Positions 60,564 to 64,000 of a stretch of DNA of 64,000 nt are shown here, in pieces (position 1 is the stretch's first letter; each line of letters begins with the position of its first letter). This DNA comes from Paraoerskovia marina DSM 21750 (GTDB taxonomy: Bacteria > Actinomycetota > Actinomycetes > Actinomycetales > Cellulomonadaceae). A program made the position numbers and the translations under genes. The stretch spans positions 124,001 to 188,000 of the forward strand of contig NZ_JNIY01000005.1 in assembly GCF_000701465.1 (NCBI RefSeq), in the 5' to 3' direction. A model generated the notes under the pieces. It did no database searches and was not told where the DNA came from. It saw nothing but the letters and a program-made list of their open reading frames with translations.

Positions 60564-61046
60564 TCATGTGAAGTCCTCCGGGACGACGTGGTCGAGGAAT
60601 GTGCGGAAGCGTTCGAGGTCCTCGCGCTGGCGCCCGGAGACGACCTCGACGCCGGAGGTCGCGACGACCTCGGCCGAGCACAGCACGGGACTGTGGGTGC
60701 GGATCGCGACCGCGATGGCGTCCGACGCGCGGGCGTCGAGGCGTTGACCGTTGCTGAGCACGAGCTCGGCGTAGAAGACCCCGTCGTCCAGCGCGACGAT
60801 CTCGGCGCAGGTCAGCTGCACCTGGACGGCTTCGAGGACGTCGCACAGCAGGTCGTGCGTCATGGGGCGGGGAGCCGTCATGCCCGACTGGGCGGTCGCG
60901 ATCGCGTTGGCCTCACGGGGCCCGACGACGATCGGCACGACCAGCTCTGAGGCACCATCGAGAAGCAGGACGACGATCTCTCGCTCGCCCTGCCGCTGCC
61001 TCACGCCGAGGACGTCGACGTGAACCATCGGGGCGTTGTGGCTCAC
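60564..61046 (-). CDS. Bifunctional nuclease family protein
   Basis: A 160-residue BFN-domain (DUF151) protein: MVHVDVLGVRQRQGEREIVVLLL, VVPIVVGPREANAIATAQSG, RPMTHDLLCDVLEAVQVQL and SDAIAVAIRTHSPVLCSAEV. Family members have been reported to cleave DNA and RNA, but the in vivo role in actinobacteria is unclear (counterpart of Rv1829). GTG 61046 has TACGGT 6 nt upstream; ATG at residue 7 is an alternative start. Confidence 0.92.
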   Translation of the reverse strand: MSHNAPMVHVDVLGVRQRQGEREIVVLLLDGASELVVPIVVGPREANAIATAQSGMTAPRPMTHDLLCDVLEAVQVQLTCAEIVALDDGVFYAELVLSNGQRLDARASDAIAVAIRTHSPVLCSAEVVATSGVEVVSGRQREDLERFRTFLDHVVPEDFT

Positions 61047-61052
61047 CTGGTC

Positions 61053-61058
61053 ACCGTA
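61053..61058 (-). promoter_or_regulatory. -10 hexamer TACGGT of bifunctional nuclease gene, leaderless
   Basis: On the - strand it ends 6 nt before GTG 61046. Confidence 0.45.
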
Positions 61059-61089
61059 CGACGGTCCGACCGGGACGGCGCGCGGAGCG

Positions 61090-61827
61090 TCAGGAGGTGA
61101 GGTCGGAGATGCCTTCGTGGACCCATGCCCGGTGCAGCCGGGCGCAGGTCTCCCCCACCTCGGCGGCCATGGTGCCCGCGTGGGCGCGAGCCGACGGGGA
61201 CTGCTGGCTGCGCCACGGTGCGACGATCTGCTGGACGAGGCTGACGTGCCGGTCCGAGGCGGTGCGCAGCGAGCGGAGGTGTCGGGCCTCGACGCCGTAC
61301 TCGGCCAGCGCGGAGGCGAGCCGGAGGATCTCGAGGGACGCGGCGTCGTGCTGCCCGCCGGGCGAGCGTCGAAGGACCCCTGCCTCGACCAGGGAGTCGA
61401 CGAACTCGGTCTGGACGCCGGCGGCAGCCGCGAGGGACTCGGTCGTGTACCGGCTGGGCGCGGCCTCGGCGGGGGTGCCGGCGATCCGGGGGCCGGGCGC
61501 GTGCTCGGTCCCGCCCTCGTCGAGCTCGTGGAGGCGTTCCTTGATGACCTTGAGCGGCAGGTAGCTGTCTCGCTGCTCGACCAGCACGAACCGCAACCGC
61601 TCGACGTCGGCGGGGCTGTACTGCCGATACCCGGCGTTGGTCCGCACCGGTTCGATCAGGCCCTGCTCCTCGAGGAAACGGAGCTTGGAGTGACTGACGC
61701 CCGGAAACTCGGGACGTAGCGCCGTCAGTACGTCCGAGATCCGCATGGTGGCGCGATGCGAGACACCATGGGGCCACGTCGTGCCTGCCGGTTCGGGACC
61801 GACGGCACGTTGTGCGGAAGCGTTCAC
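61090..61827 (-). CDS. ftsR: MerR family regulator FtsR
   Basis: A 245-residue protein like Rv1828/FtsR, the MerR-type regulator that activates ftsZ in corynebacteria. Winged helix: MRISDVLTALRPEFPGVSHSKLRFLEEQGLIEPVRTNAGYRQYSPADVERLRFVLVEQRD. The C-terminal helical domain includes YTTESLAAAAGVQTEFVDSLVEAGVL. GTG 61827 overlaps the garA stop by 4 nt (GTGA), so the longer 28-residue N-terminal extension before MRISDVL is accepted; ATG 61746 is an alternative. Confidence 0.9.
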   Translation of the reverse strand: MNASAQRAVGPEPAGTTWPHGVSHRATMRISDVLTALRPEFPGVSHSKLRFLEEQGLIEPVRTNAGYRQYSPADVERLRFVLVEQRDSYLPLKVIKERLHELDEGGTEHAPGPRIAGTPAEAAPSRYTTESLAAAAGVQTEFVDSLVEAGVLRRSPGGQHDAASLEILRLASALAEYGVEARHLRSLRTASDRHVSLVQQIVAPWRSQQSPSARAHAGTMAAEVGETCARLHRAWVHEGISDLTS

Positions 61828-62288
61828 GCCTCGGTCGTCCCCGCGTGGGGGCTCGGGTAGAACGTGAGACGGAACTTGCCGATCTGCACCTCGTCGCCCA
61901 GGTTCAGCGCGACCGTCTCGACCCGGTCTCGGTTGACGTAGGTGCCGTTCAGCGAGCCGATGTCGCGGACGTAGAACGCGTCGTCCTCGCGGACGAACTC
62001 GGCGTGCTTGCGCGAGACGGTGACGTCGTCGAGGAAGATGTCGGCCCGCTCGCTGCGGCCCGCGACGGTCCGCGGGGTGTCCAGCAAGAACCGCGACCCG
62101 GCCCCGGGTCCGTGCTGCATGATCAGGAGCGCAGAGTGTCGCGGGAGCGCGGCGACGGCGGCCTTCTCGTCCGACTCGAGCCCACCGCGAGGCCCCGGCT
62201 CCTCGGCGGCAGCCGGGTCGATGCGGCCGAAGCTGATCGTCGTCTCAGGGCCACCGTGCGTCGGTTCAGGGCCTGCCGGAGTAGTCAT
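61824..62288 (-). CDS. garA: FHA-domain signalling protein GarA/OdhI
   Basis: Small FHA protein that, in relatives, binds and inhibits 2-oxoglutarate dehydrogenase and glutamate dehydrogenase until phosphorylated by a Ser/Thr kinase such as PknG. It has 154 residues. The N-terminal threonine pair is in GPETTISFGR. The FHA domain shows TVAGRSERADIFLDDVTVSRKHAEF and GSLNGTYVNRDRVE. ATG 62288 follows AGGAGG. It is cotranscribed with ftsR. The ETT context supports kinase regulation, though the residues after it differ from the usual SVF. Confidence 0.92.
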   Translation of the reverse strand: MTTPAGPEPTHGGPETTISFGRIDPAAAEEPGPRGGLESDEKAAVAALPRHSALLIMQHGPGAGSRFLLDTPRTVAGRSERADIFLDDVTVSRKHAEFVREDDAFYVRDIGSLNGTYVNRDRVETVALNLGDEVQIGKFRLTFYPSPHAGTTEA

Positions 62289-62393
62289 GTCGCCTCCTTG
62301 GCAACGCCGTTTCCGGCCGCTGCGTCCATCATGTCGGATCCGTGTACACCCTATGGCCAGTGAGGCACTCTCCGCACCCTGCGGGGTACGACG

Positions 62394-63542
62394 CTATGAA
62401 CCAGATTCTGGGACGGGCGTCGCAAACTCGGGGTCCTCGGGCTCTCGGGTCGTGGTGATCTCCAGCTCGTCGAGCTGACGGATCGTCTCCTGCGCGCCGG
62501 CGTTGCGGACCGCGGCCATCGCACCGCCGGCGATCTCGAGCGCGGGTTCGAGTGTCGTGGGTTCGCCGATCGCCGCCCAGTGGTACGGCGACTCGAGGAG
62601 GTTGTCGTCCATGACGAGGCCGTCCTCGCCCCGGGTGAACCAGGTGCTCGTGACGACGCGGACACCGTTGAGCTCGATCGCCTCGGCCCCGGCGTTGCGC
62701 AGCTCTTCGAGGATGTTGAACATCGTCGAGGCCGACAGCGCCTCGGAACCCTCGATGATGGTCAGCTCGATGCCGGGCCCCGTGGCGGGCAGGCGGCCGG
62801 ACAGGATGCCCTCGGTCGTCGCCTGTTCCTGCGCGAGCTCCTCGGACCGCCGGTCGCTCTCGACGCCGGCGGCGAGCTCGTCGCGGGTCGCCTCGAGCTC
62901 ACGGGATCGTTCCTCGAGCTCGTTGGTCCGCTGGGTCGCCTCGTCGAGCAGCCTGACGAGCTCGGACTGGCGCAGCGTGGAGTACTCGTCCTCCTGGTTG
63001 GCACCGACCTGCACGACCAGGGCGAAGCCGAGTCCCGCGAGCAGCACCGCAGCGAGAAACTGCGACCTGCGCGAGGCGAACCAGCTCGGGCCGACCGGGT
63101 CGTGGTGGCCGGCGCGGTGCTCGTGGTCGTCGTCGGCCGCGTCAGTGTCCGACGGGTCGACCTCGAGGTCGGAACCGGCCGCGTCGGGTTCGGTGTCGGT
63201 GGTCCCCCGGTCGTCGCGCGTCCGTTCGCTCACGTGGTGCTCCTGCGGCTCGGGCGGTCCGGGGCGGTCGACGTCGGACTCGTCGGCCGTGTCGAGCTCC
63301 TCCTCCGACGCTCCTTCCTCATCGGGCCCGTCGTCTGCGGCTCCGCGAGGCTCACGGGCCTCCTCCGGCGCATCGGTGACCGGCACCGCCTGCGCCTCCG
63401 AGCCTGCGGGCCCGGCGGGCTGCGACGTCCCGTCCTCCGGGCGCTCTGTCTCGTCCGCGGCGTCTGCGGGGTCTGCGGCGCCCGTCGGGTCCTTGCGCCC
63501 GGGAGCGGGCTCGTCGTTCTCCGGTGAGGTCATGCCGCTCAC
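62394..63542 (-). CDS. DUF881 family protein with long acidic N-terminus
   Basis: A 382-residue protein. Residues 1-150 are disordered and acidic (rich in Asp, Glu, Pro, Ala). One transmembrane helix follows (FLAAVLLAGLGFALVVQVG), then a coiled coil (SELVRLLDEATQRTNELEERSRELEATRDELAAGV) and the DUF881 domain (LPATGPGIELTIIEG, NILEELRNAGAEAIELNGVRVVTSTWF). This matches Rv1825-type cell-envelope proteins except for the unusually long cytoplasmic tail. GTG 63542 overlaps the sbp stop by 4 nt; an ATG three codons in is the alternative. Confidence 0.88.
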   Translation of the reverse strand: MSGMTSPENDEPAPGRKDPTGAADPADAADETERPEDGTSQPAGPAGSEAQAVPVTDAPEEAREPRGAADDGPDEEGASEEELDTADESDVDRPGPPEPQEHHVSERTRDDRGTTDTEPDAAGSDLEVDPSDTDAADDDHEHRAGHHDPVGPSWFASRRSQFLAAVLLAGLGFALVVQVGANQEDEYSTLRQSELVRLLDEATQRTNELEERSRELEATRDELAAGVESDRRSEELAQEQATTEGILSGRLPATGPGIELTIIEGSEALSASTMFNILEELRNAGAEAIELNGVRVVTSTWFTRGEDGLVMDDNLLESPYHWAAIGEPTTLEPALEIAGGAMAAVRNAGAQETIRQLDELEITTTREPEDPEFATPVPESGS

Positions 63543-63871
63543 GCCTTGAACAGGTGGCGGCGGATCGCCGCGGAGTTGGAGAAGATGCGGATCCCGAGGA
63601 CGACGACGACGCCCGTGGACATCTGGCTGCCCACACCGAGCTGGTCTCCGAGGAAGACGATGAAGGCCGCGATGACCGTGTTCGACAGGAACGACACGAG
63701 GAAGACCTTGTCGTCGAACATGCCGTCGAGCTTGGCGCGCAGGCCACCCATCAGGGCGTCGAGCGCGGCGATCACCGCGATCGGGAGATACGGCGCGAGG
63801 AACGCGGGAACTTCAGGCTGCAGGGCCAGGCCGGCAATCATGCCGACCACGAGGCCGATCACGGCGATCAT
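63539..63871 (-). CDS. sbp: Small basic protein, DUF1290 family
   Basis: A 110-residue membrane protein with three hydrophobic helices (MIAVIGLVVGMIAGLAL, LPIAVIAALDALMGGLRAKLDG, FLVSFLSNTVIAAFIVFLGDQLGV) and a fourth C-terminal segment. It corresponds to Rv1824 and to Sbp of Bacillus, which lies near division genes. It overlaps DUF881 genes on both sides by 4 nt, so DUF881-sbp-DUF881 is one coupled unit. Confidence 0.92.
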   Translation of the reverse strand: MIAVIGLVVGMIAGLALQPEVPAFLAPYLPIAVIAALDALMGGLRAKLDGMFDDKVFLVSFLSNTVIAAFIVFLGDQLGVGSQMSTGVVVVLGIRIFSNSAAIRRHLFKA

Positions 63872-64000
63872 GGGGTGCTTTCCGGGTCGGACGTCGGCGG
63901 CTCCGTCGAGGTGCTGTCGGCGTCGGTGTCGTCTGCATCGTCTTGGTTGGAGTCTAGGGGTTGTGCGTAGAACGTCTGGATGCTCGGGTCGGCCGGCACG
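63868..64000 (-). CDS. C-terminal end of a DUF881 family protein (partial)
   Basis: The - strand frame from the window edge reads VPADPSIQTFYAQPLDSNQD, then an acidic tail (DDADDTDADSTSTEPP) and a TGA overlapping the sbp ATG. The preserved end resembles the C-terminus of DUF881 proteins, and by synteny this should be the Rv1823 counterpart. Most of the gene is outside the window. Confidence 0.75.
   Translation of the reverse strand, partial: VPADPSIQTFYAQPLDSNQDDADDTDADSTSTEPPTSDPESTP

Overview
This 64 kb window comes from the chromosome of a high-GC Gram-positive bacterium. Gene content and synteny point to the Actinobacteria, most likely order Micrococcales near Cellulomonadaceae or Promicromonosporaceae. 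The pointers are tpiA-secG-rbpA-like, tkt-tal-zwf-opcA-pgl, parA-scpA-scpB-rluB-cmk-der, pafBC-tatAC-helY, sbp-DUF881-garA-ftsR-bfn-merR, strong G/C third-position bias and many GTG starts. The genus assignment is inference. Both window ends cut genes (tpiA at the left, a DUF881 gene at the right).

Layout. 0-8.3 kb: end of tpiA, secG and an RbpA-family gene on the + strand, then the pentose-phosphate operon tkt-tal-zwf-opcA-pgl on the - strand. 8.6-19.1 kb: ctaB and xerD, a GMC oxidoreductase, a chromosome-segregation and ribosome-maturation block (parA, scpA, scpB, rluB, aroH, cmk, plsC-like, der) and a tRNA-Pro(GGG). 19.2-24.9 kb: DUF2804, a zinc-ribbon protein with a McrA-like head domain, an MFS transporter plus arginine deiminase with a divergent regulator, and a GNAT. 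25.0-33.1 kb: an iron-box-controlled NIS siderophore operon of desferrioxamine type (desA, desB, a desC-desD fusion, a penicillin-acylase-family gene, a second DesC-like acyltransferase), every junction overlapping by 4 nt. 33.1-39.2 kb: LysR and threonine dehydratase, YciO, UGPase, YigZ, a degenerate tyrosine-recombinase-like protein and dps. 39.3-44.5 kb: a - strand MoxR/DUF58/DUF4129 block ending in DUF3866. 44.5-55.2 kb: pafB-pafC-tatA-tatC-lipid kinase-helY, an amidohydrolase and lnt.

55.3-59.8 kb: canonical rbpA with a SigR/SigH-like promoter, then about 1.25 kb without a convincing gene. This gap contains a 28-bp sequence with the architecture of a chromosomal dif site (56332-56359) and a perfect 12-6-12 inverted repeat just upstream of a third, catalytically intact tyrosine recombinase. 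A Rho_N-domain protein, a phospholipase-D-type synthase and a previously hidden 48-codon gene follow. 59.9-64 kb: the - strand cell-envelope and signalling block merR, bfn, ftsR, garA, DUF881, sbp, DUF881.

Working together: the pentose-phosphate genes form one coupled NADPH/ribose unit. The des operon should make and cyclise or oligomerise acylated hydroxydiamines under iron limitation. xerD, parA, scpAB, the dif candidate and the extra recombinase all concern chromosome segregation. A window-wide regulatory theme is a -10 hexamer (TAnnnT) 6-8 nt before the start codon of about 17 genes, implying widespread leaderless transcripts. I used these -10 elements to choose several starts. The strongest candidates for something undescribed are the dif-linked recombinase with its own palindromic site and the remodelled siderophore operon.
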